A stretch of 64,000 nt of DNA from the NCBI GenBank assembly GCA_950022295.1, contig OX465600.1, forward strand, positions 295,289,782-295,353,781. Reading direction: 5' to 3'. Source of the stretch: Bromus sterilis (Eukaryota > Streptophyta > Magnoliopsida > Poales > Poaceae). Positions 36,149 to 48,262 of the stretch are shown here, one piece after another. How positions within the stretch are numbered: position 1 is the first letter of the stretch; each line of letters begins with the position of its first letter. The notes beneath the pieces were generated by a model that was not told where the DNA came from, made no database searches, and saw only the letters and a program-made list of their open reading frames with translations. The position numbers were made by a program, and so were the translations under genes.

Positions 36149-37500
36149 GTTTCCACGATCGCCCCTGTCGCAGTTTCTATTACGATCAAGGTGGTCATGG
36201 CGGGGGGGGTCGTTGTTGTCGTCGTCATCGTCGTCGTCGGCTGAGCTTGGGTCTCGATCCGGCGACCACTCGCGTGTTTGCCTTCTTGTGCTGGCCTTTT
36301 TGGGTGCTGAAACTCCGAGTGTGTCATTCAGCACCTTGAGTGCCCTTGCCGTATTGCGATCTACTTCTTTTCTTCCTCCGGTTTCTGCGCAGTGGAGATA
36401 TGCTTTCACGGCGATAAGAGATTCTGCTGGTGTGAGTGGTTCTTCCTCTTCTTCGTCCTCGTCCTCAAGCTTGAACATGTCGTCTAGATTGCGGGCGATT
36501 GTCTCCTTGTCTCTGCGGAGTAGGTTGTTGTATCTGGACCTGCGCTGGTGGGGGGATTCTTGCTCGGGGTGATCGTCCATAGGCTCTGGGGTTGTTTGGC
36601 GGATGGTGTTTGACGTAGTCGTGAATCGCCTTTTCTTTTCCAGTTCTAGCCTCATTCTCCTGGTTTTCTTTGTGATATCGTTTTCTAACTTTATATATGC
36701 TTTGAGCTCGTCGCGTGTTGCGTCTTGTGGCAAGAGCTTGCCGTGTTTCACTGCGTCTTTTACTCTGGCTAGCGCTTCTTTGGATAAGAGGATTTTTCGG
36801 TGGGTTCTTCTTGTCTTGCGTTTTTTGAGGCCCGATGCTTGCTGCCTTCGGGTTGATCGCCGTCTTGGTTGCTTCTGCGCTGGCTCCTGAATACTTTTTG
36901 TGGTATGGTTCCCTGCTCTCCGAGGGTTACTGTTAGTCGCTCGTTCTCGTCGGGCTCGTTACTCCTGCCGCTCGCGCTAGGTCCTCCATAGTTTTTAGGG
37001 TCAACTGTTTTGCCTCTATTGTCTGAGGTTGGTGCGTCGGTGTTTTCCATGTACACCTGGAATGTCGTCCTACTTCCTTGTCTCGGGTTACTTGCGATGC
37101 CTCCACTCCATCCGGGCGCTTTGCTCTAGCCATTGTGAGTGGTGTTGTAGATCGGGCTGAGGTGGGTTGCATGTTCGGCTCGTGGAGTCGTCGCGCGGGC
37201 GGGTGCTGGACCCCCGAGAGTCTTTGATGATGTCGTGGAAGATCGAACACGATCCGTGAGACGGGGAGTGCCCCATCGGTTGACATAGATCTGGTACCCA
37301 CCGATGGTCAGATCCACTCCTGTGCGTAGGTCGGCGAAGATCGATCGCAAGATCGGAAGGTGCGCGATGAAGCCGAGGGACTCGAACAGATCAGATTCTG
37401 CCCGATCCATTGAGATGTTGGGTGCTGGTGAGGTCGTCGATTCGACAGTTACTGATGACGGGGCCGCCGATATCGTGACTGCAACCTGCGTATTCCCCAT
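36149..37500 (-). pseudogene. gag: Gag N-terminal half of the Tat-like element
   Basis: The likely start is the ATG at 37500 (MGNTQVAV), just inside the primer site. The N-terminal part runs in one frame to 37126. After frameshifts the main block is read from 36751: a charged helical region, an acidic stretch LEDEDEEEEEP, and a DDDDDDD tract before Arg/Asp-rich sequence. It ends at the copy B insertion and resumes at 23808. Domain-level identity is inferred from position between the LTR and the capsid-like block. Several frame breaks make it non-functional. Confidence 0.65.
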
Positions 37501-37511
37501 GGTCAGCGCCA
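37495..37511 (-). promoter_or_regulatory. Putative primer-binding site of the Tat-like element
   Basis: On the minus strand TGGCGCTGACCATGGGG begins 2 nt after the LTR end. It resembles the TGGCGCCGTCTGTGGGG-type sites of Tat-lineage elements but has diverged. Confidence 0.5.
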
Positions 37512-37513
37512 AT

Positions 37514-37699
37514 TGACGAGGATCAGCCTCGGAAAATCCCATGGTAAGGTACCCTGGGTTTAGATCGTAGAGAGGAGAGTGCGAGGTTGGCGATCTCATC
37601 GGCTAACAGGTGACAGGGATTTACCCAGGTTCAGGGCCCTCGATCGGTGAAACCCCTACTTCCTGCTCGATTGTATTATGATGATGGCGATTGCAGTGG
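37514..37699 (-). mobile_element. 5' LTR of the Tat-like element, 3' segment
   Basis: The minus-strand LTR ends here with CCTCGTCA (plus-strand view TGACGAGG at 37514). The other segment is at 52850-53165. The two are split by the 37700-52844 element, whose AGTGG duplication is 37695-37699. Confidence 0.75.
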
Positions 37700-39316
37700 T
37701 GATACAGAGTGGCAACTCTCCTCGTTGGTTACCCCAAGTGGAAGGTGAGATGCGATGTAGCAGCAAGTTTCCCTTAGCAAAGATGCTAAGGTTGAGTATC
37801 GAACCAGTAGGACACCAAGAGATACAAGTAGGTGTCACGGCGCCTGACGTGGACCTGCACACAGATACAAATAACTTTGCTCCCAACGAGTACAGAGGAG
37901 TTGTCAATTCCTCCGGCCTTGCTGTTTACAATGGATCAACGCAAGAGATAAAAGTGGAACTGCAAGTAAAGACTGAAAGTAAACTAAGGGTGTAAACAAT
38001 AATGTGAAGATGGACCGGGGTCCCGTGATTTTCACTAGTGATGTCTCTCTCCCAAAAGACGATAAAATTGCTAGCGAGGTAAACAAATCACAGTTGAGCA
38101 ATTGACAGAATTATGAAGGCACCCCAATGCTAACTATGCTACAAAAAAAGGAAGGCTCAAAAGCAATGGGCAGTACGCCAAGGTAAGTAGACCGAAATCC
38201 AACTGCATCTACTACGAATCATCCACCTTGAGATATCTATCCAGAACATTTCGCTGGTATTAAGTTGTGAATCCCACCCAAAGTGTAAACTCAAAGCAAC
38301 AGACAACTGCATTAAAAGAACTTTGCGTAAATTAAACAATCCTTGCACCCGCGGGTACAAGCACCGTTGTTTTATCCCTGGTGGCAATATCACATCCCCT
38401 AGTCTCATGTTTTTGTCACTCAAGCTAGACATTAGGGGGCTGAACCCACAATCAAGCATAACGCTCCCTCTTGGAGTTTCAAGCAAACTACTTGGCCAAA
38501 GCAAAATACTGCAACGGAGAACATGCAAGAATTTACTCAAGAACAAAATATAAAAGAGAAGAACCAAATATATTACTCATCACAATCTGAACATAGTCTC
38601 ATAATCCATCAGATCCCAGCAAACTCAGCATAGCAACAGCGGACATTACAAAAGTGCCTCGATCATCTGAGGCAGCTCACGAGGTCTCGAAAGTGGAAGC
38701 ACAAAGAGGGGAGAGGTACATCACATAGCTACTGGTCATGGACCCATGGTCCAAGGGGGACTACTCGCGGCACATCCGGGAGGCGTCCATGGCTATGGAT
38801 GGTCTCTCGGAGGGGGTTCCTCCTCCAGGCAGGGTGTCGGGGCAGCTTCTCCAGGCAGCCCCGATCTTGAAATGGCGGCGGCAGTAAAGAGGCGAGTTCG
38901 CGGAAAAGAGATCGATATTAGGGGTTTCCACCCCGAGGGCTAAATATAGGCGGAGGGGGGTGTCGAGGGGACCCACCAGGAATCCAGGAGGTCTCCTGGC
39001 ACGGCCTAGGGTGGGGCCGCGCCAGGGACTCTCCTGGTCTCCTGGTGGTGGAACCCCTCCGCTGCCTTGGTGATTCCGGAAGCTTCCGGGTCGCTGATTT
39101 TTATCTGATTTTTCCGGATTTTTTGGAGCACTTTCAATGGCCGGAAAACCTGAAATATAAAAACAGCAGAAAACAGCAACTGGTAGCTGGGTGCACTGGG
39201 TTAATAGATTAGTCCAAATATGCCAAAAGTGTATGAAATTTCAAGCAAAACATGGCAAAGTCACACAAAACATGCATGGAGCAAGCAGAAATTATAGATA
39301 CGTTTGGTACGTATCA
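37700..39316 (-). mobile_element. 3' LTR of the 37700-52844 element
   Basis: A 1617-bp LTR pairs with 51246-52844. The minus-strand TATA-like box is at 38941-38948. Confidence 0.9.
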
Positions 39317-39330
39317 ACATCCCCAAGCTT
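39317..39330 (-). promoter_or_regulatory. Polypurine tract of the 37700-52844 element
   Basis: AAGCTTGGGGATGT on the minus strand abuts the 3' LTR and is identical to the tract of the sister element at 15497-15510. Confidence 0.85.
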
Positions 39331-42300
39331 AATTCCTGCTCGTCCTCAAGTAGGCAAATGATAACAAGCATAATTTATGTGGTGACAAGCCACACAACCA
39401 TATAAGGACTTTTAAGTAAAGCAATTAAAGCATGCAATTCAATTCAAGTCTTAACAAGCAAGAGTCTATATTAGCATTGACACAAGCAACAAAAGAACAA
39501 AAGGTGCAAGAGCTGTTGAATGTCTCCAGATGGTGTTTGCGTGCAAGCAGGAGACTGGGAAAAAGAGAGAAAAAAGTCTGGGTTTATGGGCTAAGAGTAA
39601 CCGCGGTGGTAAAAGGTTCCAAAGGGAAATTCAGGTTTAGTACTTTTGCTACTATATGAAAATCACTTTTATAAAATTGAGTCAATCGAGTTACGTTTGA
39701 AAAATGAATGGAATTCTAGAGTTTGTTGAGAACAACTATCTACTAAAGTTTCACACTTAGTCTCCTTTGGATTCTTATCTTGACTCGTCCCCAGACCACT
39801 AGCCAGGTACAAGTCAAACTGATCCACTCCCTTTCGATATTTTGAGCACTCATGCAATGGATGAGCGTGAGCAAGAAAGTTGACACCTAAAAGGCGAAAC
39901 AGAAAGAAGGTGGAGGAGGAAGACAAAAAGGTGAGAAAGGCTCACATCAATGAGGACAATCATAGGCGAGAGAAGGCCATATGATAGATATGATGTGAGG
40001 AGTAGGGATTGCCATGAAACGGATGCACATGTGAGCTAAAAGCTCTCCAAGGGAACTAGTGGGGTGCATCTAACTTGCTTGCTCAAGAAGACCTAGAGCT
40101 CGTTTGAGGAGGCTCATCATTGGAATATACAAGACAAGTTCTATAGTTTGAAGGTCCCCACATAGCTATATGCATGATGATGATCTCTATGGAGTACAAG
40201 GGATAGAGGATGAAGTACTAGTGTGGATCTCTCAAAAGGAATAGTAGTGTGCCCCCTTCTCTCTTTTTATTTTTTTTCTCTTTTTTCTATTTTTTGTATT
40301 TTTTTGGTGGCCTCAATGGCTCTTTCTATTTAACTCTCATTTGTCCTCTTTGGGATCTTTTGATTTTGTCCTCTTTGGGATCTTTTCCTCACTTTAGGGG
40401 CAACACTCTATATTTTACAAGAATATAGGAGATCTTTCACACTTTACAAAGGTACTCACATAAAGAAGATATAACTATCATGATGCAAATGTATGCCTCT
40501 GCCAGGATAGCAGGATATGCAATGATACTAGCGCGTCATGTAGCAATGATTAGGGCAAGGCCCAACTAGCATGCAGCTCATCGATCAAGCAAGTAGCATG
40601 TATGACATGAAGATCAAGTCATGAGAAGGTGGATGTTGCATGGCAATGTATCTCGGAAAGGCTATGGAAATGCCTTGTAGGTAGGTATGGTGGCTGTTTT
40701 GAGGAAAGATTTAAGGAGGCTTATGATGATAGAGCGTATCGTGCCAAGGGTTTGGATGCACCGGCGAAGTATGCGCCAACTCTCGAGGTGAGAAAGGGCA
40801 ATGCACGGTACCGAAGAGTCTAGAAAAAGTATAGGTGGGTGGAAGTGTAAACTTTCGAATACTCACATTAGTCCGAAGAACTCATGCACTTATTATCGGT
40901 AACTCTCAATCTAATCAGGAGGTTCACAAAGAGACAAGTACCCCGAGGAGGAGTGTATGGGGGTTTGGTTATCCTTGCGCATCCTCGACTCATGGTACGT
41001 GAGTGTACTCTAATATTCGAACCCTCTAGAGGTTAGTGATCCATCTAGTAGCTAGAGTTCTCAACAGGGGTTTTTGGTTTTCGAAAATCACACGGATTTC
41101 CCAAAATACGACATCTATCACTAATAGGCTCGAGCTCTTGACACCAAAAGTTCAAACATTACTCTAGTCAATACCTCAAAACTATTGCAAGTTACTACTA
41201 CAAAGAGAATAGCAACTTCAACTACCTAGTTCTAGTCAAGACACAAAACTCAGTGCAACAGGAAAACTATCTAACAAGATAAAACATGCAACCTATAGAA
41301 AGTTCAACCTAAGACAAAAGAAAAGCTCTAGAAAGACTAAAGCACTACATCTAAACAGAGCAGCAGCTAAGAAAATAAAAAGAACAACTCACAGCTAAAA
41401 GAATAAGCCTGCAAATCCTATGAGGAGTTCTAGTTCAAGCGGAGCGTGTATCTCTCCCACACAAAAGAGTAAGCTGGGGTCTAACTTGTTACTACAACAA
41501 ACAAAGCAAAAACAAACCTAGAAAAGTAAAGAGCGAGACGCTCCAAGCATAGCACACAACGCATGAAGTGATAAAAATATAGTGCAACGACGTCGTACGT
41601 ACCGCCTACGAATAATAGGTAGCCCCACCCCAGGCAGAGTTTGTGAGCCGTGTAATAGGCGACTTCTGGATTTGGAGAAGTGCCGATTTTCAAGAACGCG
41701 AATCTTATAGGGACGAACTGGTAATTGTTGATGAAGACGGGGATGCACGGGGGCATCCCCAAGCTTAGACGCTTGAGTCTCCTTGAATATTTATTGGGGG
41801 TGCACATGGGCATCCCCAAGCTTGAGCGTTTGACACTCCAAGATCTTCTTTCATCATCTTCCATCACGCACTTGAAAACTCCCTTCATACATAACTCATT
41901 GTAGACTGATTAGAGAGGTTAGTGCCCTACTAAAATAATTTTCCTCTACTGCAAATAAAGATTTCTAGGAAGAGCTACTGTTTCTCTTGCCTGCCCAAAA
42001 GATTTTGCAAAGAAAAAGCGAGCTTAAGGATTGCAAAATTGCGAAAATAAAAACCGGGGCAGAAGCTGAGAAAAACAGAACAGCAGAGAGAAATGAATTT
42101 TTCCGAGGTACTTCTACAACTCAAATCAAAAAAAATCTGAACAGACGCCTGAAAGGTAATTGTATGGAGCATGCTGTCAAAAAAATTCAGATCAAAAAGA
42201 TGATCTGGTGATTTATCCCAAATTTTTCAATCAAGCAGACAGAATCTGTTTCTGTACATCATGTACCAACTTTTGACCTTTCTTGCAATCTGAGGCTAAA

Positions 42301-42467
42301 CTTGGCACAAAGCTTGAAAAGTAAAGATACAATGATGTTGCTACAGTAGTAACAATCATCAAGACCACTAAGAACAGAAGAAAAGCAAAAAGAAAAACCT
42401 AAATTCGTTGCGGGCTGCCTCCCGAAAGCGCTTCTTTAGAGCGATTAGCTAGGCTTAAAGCAGAAGA
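39331..42467 (-). other. Non-coding internal domain of the 37700-52844 element
   Basis: About 3.1 kb lie between the protease stop and the polypurine tract. No RT, RNase H or integrase motifs are seen. It is homologous to 12607-15494. Relative to that copy it holds an extra segment of about 100 bp near 41590-41710. Confidence 0.7.
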
Positions 42468-44216
42468 TCAAGTCTTTTCAAGAGAATAACTAGCCCGTGT
42501 GATGGACTCAAAAGATAACTTAATCTTTTTCCTAGGGAAATGTTCCATCCCTTTCTTGAGAGGGAATTGGAATTTTATATTCCCCTCTTTCATGTCAATA
42601 ACAGCACTAACTGTGCGAAGAAAAGGACGTCCCAAAATAATTGGACAAGAGGGCTCACACTCAATGTCCATAATAGTGAAATCAACGGGAACATAATTGT
42701 CATTGACAATGATAAGAACATCGTCGATCTTCCCCAAAGTCTTCTTTATGGAAGAATCAACAACACGAACACCAAAAGAACAGGGATCAAAAGGTTTCAA
42801 TTCAAGCATATCATACATTCTTTTGGGCATAACAGAGGTACTTGCTCCAACATCACAAAGAGCATAACAAGATAAGTTATTCAATTTGATTTTTATCATA
42901 GGATCCCAACCATCTTCTAGCTTCCTAGGTATGGAGGCTTCTAGTCTAAGCTTCTCCTCCATAACTTTGATTAGAGCATTGGTGATATGCTCTATGAAGG
43001 CAAGATTAAGTGTGCTAGTGTGGGGGTCTCTAGACATCTTGTGTAGGAAACCAATAACTTCAGGTAAAGTGCAGTTGTCAAAGTCTAGGTCATTACTATC
43101 TATCAAGGAGGTAGTGATATCATTTAGGCTCACTTGTTTGAAAGCCTCTACGTTCATAGAGGTTTCTTCATCTATGGTTGAGGTGGTAGCATCACCATTG
43201 GTAGGTCCAGTGGGACTAGGGGTGTGATGGGTGCTAACAGTTTGGACATCCTCAACTACTTGGATAGTGGCTACTGTGTGGTAAGTAGGAAGGCTCTTAA
43301 TTCTCTCTTCTTCCTCCTTTTCTCTGGCCCATCTCTCTTTTAGTTTTCCCAACATCCTAATGTTTTCATTAATTTGGACTTGGATGGCATTCATAGGAGT
43401 GGTCTTCCTCTCCACGGGGGGAGAAGTTCTAATCTTCAGCATCTCTACATCATGGGCTATGTTGTCTACCTTCGAAGAGAGGATATCTAATTTATCTAAT
43501 TTCTCTTCCACACTCTTGTTGAAGAATTTTTGGGTAGTGATAAAGTCTTTGAGCAAGGTCTCTAGTTCAAAGGTGGAGTTTTTGGTGCTAGGATAAGTGT
43601 TGTTGTTCCCATAGTTGTTGGATGGGAAAGGCCTAGGGTTGTTGCTACCAAAATTACTCCTATAAGCATTATTGTTGAAGTTTTTTCTAGAGACAAAGTT
43701 CACATCTACTTGCTCTTGAGGAACCAAAGAATTTAAAGGAACATCCTGAGGATCAATAGGAGCTTGCTTGGTAAGTAGAGACATGATAAGGTCAACCTTT
43801 TCATTTAGAGAGGAGATATCCTCGACAGAATTTACCTTCTTACCAGTTGGAGATCTTTCGGTGTGCCACTGAGAGTAGTTCAGCATCATCTCATCAAGTA
43901 GCTTTGTGGAAGCACCAAGCGTGGTTGACATAAAAGTTCCTCCCGCGACCGAATCTAACAGGTTCCGCGAGGTAAAGTTCAAGCATGCATAAAAAGTCTG
44001 GATAACCATCCAGGTAGTCAGTCCATGTGTGGGGCAGTTCTTGACAAGCGTCTTCATACGTTCCCATGCCTGGGCAACGTGTTCATTATCCAATTGCCTG
44101 AAATTCATAATTTTACTCCTTAATTGAATAATTTTAGCAGGGGGGTAGTACTTCCCTATAAAAGCATCTTTGCATTTACTCCAAGAATCGATACTGTTAT
44201 TGGGTAAGGATTGCAG
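42468..44216 (-). CDS. gag-pro: Gag-protease of family 1, downstream part (split by insertion)
   Basis: The minus-strand frame is continuous from 44216 to the stop at 42468 (583 codons with stop), in register with the 97 codons at 51091-50801. Together they are about 679 residues with no stop, so the ORF was intact when the inner element arrived. In order: gag capsid-like region (TLVKNCPTHGLTTWMVIQTF), an Asn-rich segment, coiled-coil-like helices (DKLDILSSKVDNIAHDVEML), then the retropepsin-like domain with CDVGASTS and ILGRPFLRT. No CCHC zinc knuckle is visible. It encodes particle protein and processing enzyme; replication enzymes would have to come from a partner element. Confidence 0.85.
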   Translation of the reverse strand: MQSLPNNSIDSWSKCKDAFIGKYYPPAKIIQLRSKIMNFRQLDNEHVAQAWERMKTLVKNCPTHGLTTWMVIQTFYACLNFTSRNLLDSVAGGTFMSTTLGASTKLLDEMMLNYSQWHTERSPTGKKVNSVEDISSLNEKVDLIMSLLTKQAPIDPQDVPLNSLVPQEQVDVNFVSRKNFNNNAYRSNFGSNNPRPFPSNNYGNNNTYPSTKNSTFELETLLKDFITTQKFFNKSVEEKLDKLDILSSKVDNIAHDVEMLKIRTSPPVERKTTPMNAIQVQINENIRMLGKLKERWAREKEEEERIKSLPTYHTVATIQVVEDVQTVSTHHTPSPTGPTNGDATTSTIDEETSMNVEAFKQVSLNDITTSLIDSNDLDFDNCTLPEVIGFLHKMSRDPHTSTLNLAFIEHITNALIKVMEEKLRLEASIPRKLEDGWDPMIKIKLNNLSCYALCDVGASTSVMPKRMYDMLELKPFDPCSFGVRVVDSSIKKTLGKIDDVLIIVNDNYVPVDFTIMDIECEPSCPIILGRPFLRTVSAVIDMKEGNIKFQFPLKKGMEHFPRKKIKLSFESITRASYSLEKT

Positions 44217-45557
44217 TGATACGTCTCAAACGTATCTACTTTTCCAAACACTTTTGCTATTGTTTTGCCCTCATTCTTGCATGATTTGGACGAAACTAAC
44301 CCGGACTAACGCTGTTTTCAGCAGAGCTGTCTGTATGGTTTTATTGTGCGCAGGAAAATGGATTTTAGACGTTCCAGAAAATTCCCAGAAAAATACCAGG
44401 AAATCCACGCACCCGAAGGAGCCAGAAGTCAGAAGTGGGACCAGAGGGGTGGGGCCGCGCCCTCTGGCCTCCTGGGCGCCTCCCCCTCCTCTGGTGCCCT
44501 ACCGAGACTCCTATTTATCCCCGTGACGGGAAAACCCCAGAACAGAAGTCTTTCTCCGAGTTTCCATCGCGGAGCCGCCGCCACCCTCTGTTCTTCTACG
44601 GGAGGGCTAATCTGGAGGCTGATTTGACCTCCGGAGAGGGAAGATCGTCGCCATCGTCATCACCATCACCACTCCATCCATCTTCCATGACTTCTCTTCA
44701 CATGTGTGAGTAATTCCCTGCTGTAGGCAAAGGGGATGGTAGGGATTGGATGAGTTTGATCATGTAATAGTTCGTGAGATTGTTGGGGGCATGTTGCCTA
44801 TCATCTAGATTGGTGTTTATCTTCTTTGCTTCAACTTGTTGCTCTTAATGCTTGTCACTTTGGGCCCGAGTGCCATGTTTTCAGATCTGAACCCTATGTG
44901 TTTTCATGAATATATTTGTGTTCTAGATCCTATCTATGAGTTGTATGCACCTATTATGGTCCGGAACCGGCGATCCCAAAGGTGACAGCTTGGGACACCA
45001 AAGGGGATGGTCCATAATTTGAGGATTCCTTGTATCCATTGAGTTTATTGCTTTGTTTCGGTGCTCTTTGACAGGAGCACCTTAATCTCCATAAGTTCCT
45101 TTTGGCCCTATTCGTAGCGGGATGGTAGGACAAAAGATGTTGTGCAAGTTCTTATTGCAAGCACGCACAACTACCTACGGGATACATGCCTAATGTTTGA
45201 TATTTTCCTAGATGATCATTGCTTTTTTGTGTGCCTTGCCCCGTGTTAGAATCTATTACATGTTCACTCTCATCCATGCAGCACCCGACCATCCATCTCC
45301 CTAGCCTACAGTGTTTTCAATCCTGCTGGTCATTAGTTGTTACCTTTGCTATTTACTTTTGCTGTTGCCACTATCACTATCATATTACCATTACCACTTA
45401 TCTATTGTTGCAAGCAAGTATATTTCAGGTGCGGTTGAATTGACAACTCAACTGTCAAAGCTTATAAATACTCTTTGGCTCCCCGTGTGTCGAATCAATA
45501 AATTGGGTTAACTTACCCGCGAAGACTATCTCGATCCCTGACGCCTGTGGGGCATCA
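44217..45557 (+). mobile_element. 5' LTR of the 44217-50795 element
   Basis: The LTR runs from TGATACGTCT to GGGGCATCA. A TATA-like TATTTAT is at 44512-44518. Its last 140 bp (45418-45557) pair with 50656-50795. Confidence 0.88.
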
Positions 45558-45569
45558 AGCAGCGTTATC

Positions 45570-45587
45570 TGGCGCCGTTGCCGGGGA
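45570..45587 (+). promoter_or_regulatory. Primer-binding site, tRNA-Asp type
   Basis: TGGCGCCGTTGCCGGGGA lies 12 nt after the LTR end. It matches the 3' end of plant tRNA-Asp. Confidence 0.9.
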
Positions 45588-45644
45588 GCATAGCAATATT
45601 TACAAGTCTACTTGAAGTATCCTGCCTGCTGCACATCATCCGCT

Positions 45645-48262
45645 ATGGGTAAGAAAGGAGACCCCAAGGTTCCGATCTTACCATCCCGTACAAGAAAAGG
45701 TACTGTTCTGAACACTAGTGCTACACTTGATTCACCTTCTGTTATGAGTAAGTTTACTTCACCACCACTACATGATGCTTCTATTGAGTCTGTCACTATG
45801 TCCGACACTTTTGATGATGCTTCCACTACTCTTGATGATGCTACTTTTCTTGGTCACCATATTGAAACTCAGACTGCTAAGGCTGTAGCAGAATCCAAGA
45901 CCAAGACCCCTGCTACCTATATTCCTACCTGCAAAACCTTTGGTTACCCATGCTTAGATGACCTCAAGGAGAGAATCCTTGATGATGATTATGTTACTCT
46001 TGATGATGATTTTTGCAGGGAACTCATAGAGTGTGTCGACTCTGACCTTGGTGCTGTTAAGGAGTTGCTCAAAAGGCACTCCATGAAGAACAAAGTTATT
46101 CCTGGTCCTAAATTTGCCACATCTCCTATATGCATCACTGATCCTGATTATGATTTCTCTGTTGATCTTTCACTTATATCTACAGTCGAGGCTGACCCCT
46201 TTTATGGAAGAGAAAATGATGATGATATAGCACACTTGACCAAACTCACTGAGCTAGGTAACCTATTCACTACTGATGAGAAGATACGAAACTTCTATGT
46301 GGCCAAGCTTTTTTCCTTTTTCTTTGAAGGAAGACGCTAAATCATGGTATGATGCACTACCCTATGGTTCCATTAAGAGTCCTCAAGACTTAGTTCAATT
46401 CTTTGTTGATAAATATTTCCCAGCTCATCTGCAACATGCTGCTTTGCAAAGAATCTATAACTTTAAACAATTGCAGGATGAGCACCTCCCTAAAGCTTGG
46501 GGGAGGTTTTGTGATTTACTTAAGGTTATGCCGGGACATGGAGTCCCCAAGAATAAACTGCTTGATATATTTTACGCTGGTTTAACCGATGAATCCAGAT
46601 CCTACCTGGATAGTTGTGCTAGTTGTGTTTTCAGGAAAAGAACGCCGGACGATGCAGAAGAATTAATGTGCAAAATTGCCAAGAATTATGAACCTCGAAG
46701 ATATGCAAGAAGCAAAGAAGTCTATAAAGGAGAAAGGTATTAAAGCCGAAGACGTGAAGAATTTACCGCCTATTGAGAAGTTGTGTGAGCCTACTACTCA
46801 CCCTCCCTTGGTAGAGGTACACTCTCTATTAGACTTTACTGAAAGTGACATCCCTAAAGGTAAGCCTCCCGAACAATGTTTAGATGAGCTTGATAATTTT
46901 ATTGTTAAGCAAGACCATTTTAATAGGAAGTTACAAAGTCAGTTGCATCATAATTCTCTTGCTATCAAAAGTTTATGTGATGTTCTAGAAAGAACAGTTA
47001 ATGATGTTAAATGTCTTGTTAAGCATTTTCATATGGTTCAAACTCAGCTTGAACAAATTTCTAATGTGAAAAAAGATTTGCTTGCTAATAATTCCAAACA
47101 GGACATACAAGCTTATGGCATCAAAACTAGAGGTGGAACGCATACCCAGGACCCACTCTATCCTGAGGGGCACCCAAAGAGGATCGAGCAAGATTCTCAA
47201 GTACAAGAAGAAGACGAGACTGGTAGCTCTCCGAAGAAAAAGAAGAAGAAGAAACACAAGGAGGCTGACAATCCCGATGATCCTATCACAAGTGAAAAGC
47301 CAGCTGTTGACCCTAACAGCATATCTACCTCCGACGCTGAAACAGAAGACGATGTCGAGCCTGAAGAAAAAGACGCTGAGAAGGATGATTCTCCCAAGGT
47401 AAGAGAAGAAGAAGCACCCGATAAACGCAAGAGGTACTCTAGAGAAGACTTCATCGCAAGAATACATGGGAAGGAAAGAGAAACATGGATACAGAAACCC
47501 ATGCCCTTTCCAGGTAAGTCCCTCAAATCTAAAGAAGAGCATTATAATAAATTTTCTGAATGGATGAAACCTCTTTTTCTTCAAATTCCTTTGACTGATG
47601 CTATTAAGTTACCTCCCTATTCAAAATACATGAAAGATATTGTCACAAATAAAACAAAAGTTCCTAATGAGGCAATATCTACTATGCTTGCTAACTACTC
47701 TTTCAGTGGCAAGATCCCTAAGAAGCTCGGCGATCCAGGTATACCCACCATTCCTTGCTCCATAAAAAATAATTACGTCAGAACTGCTTTATGTGACCTT
47801 GGTGCAGGAGTGAGTGCTATGCCTTTCTCTCTTTACAAGAGGCTTTGTTTAGAGAAACTAATCCCTACAGATATCTCTCTTCAGATGGCTGACAAGTCAA
47901 CAGCTGTCCCCATTGGTATTTGTGAGGATGTTCCCGTTGAAGTTGCTAACTGTTTGATCCTTACAGATTTTGTTGTGCTTGACATGCCCGAGGATGGGAG
48001 CATGTCCATTATTCTTGGTAGACCTTTTCTTAACACCGCAGGTGCTATCATTGATTGCAATAAAGGAAAGGTCACTTTCAACGTTGATGATAAAGAACAC
48101 ACGGTGTATTTTCCAAAGAAGATTGACAAGAGGCATGGCCTTAACTCTATAGAGAATATCGAGACCGTGAAGATTGGAGAATGGGACTGTCCACTACATG
48201 TGCACCACAAATACAAAACCATTATGGTGGGGACAATGTCCATTAAAGTAAAGGTGCAATGA
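45645..48262 (+). pseudogene. gag-pro: Gag-protease of family 2, with two frameshifts
   Basis: The likely start is ATG 45645 (MGKKGDPK), with an in-frame ATG upstream at 45612. Segment 1 runs to 46340. A frameshift in a T-rich run near 46310 moves reading to 46276-46743, which carries the gag core (AKSWYDALPYGSIKSPQDL, HLPKAWGRFCDLLKVMPGHG). A second shift near 46700-46740 leads into 46676-48262. That segment has helices, a Lys-rich KKKKKKKHK tract and acidic stretches, then a retropepsin-like domain with CDLGAGVSAMP and IILGRPFLNTAGAIID. The protease frame is intact; gag is not. It is related to, but clearly distinct from, the family 1 protein. Confidence 0.8.

Noticed and set aside
47082..47584. 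Frames of 106-199 codons on both strands
   Set aside because: Shadows of the Lys/Glu-rich region of the family 2 gag-protease read in other frames.
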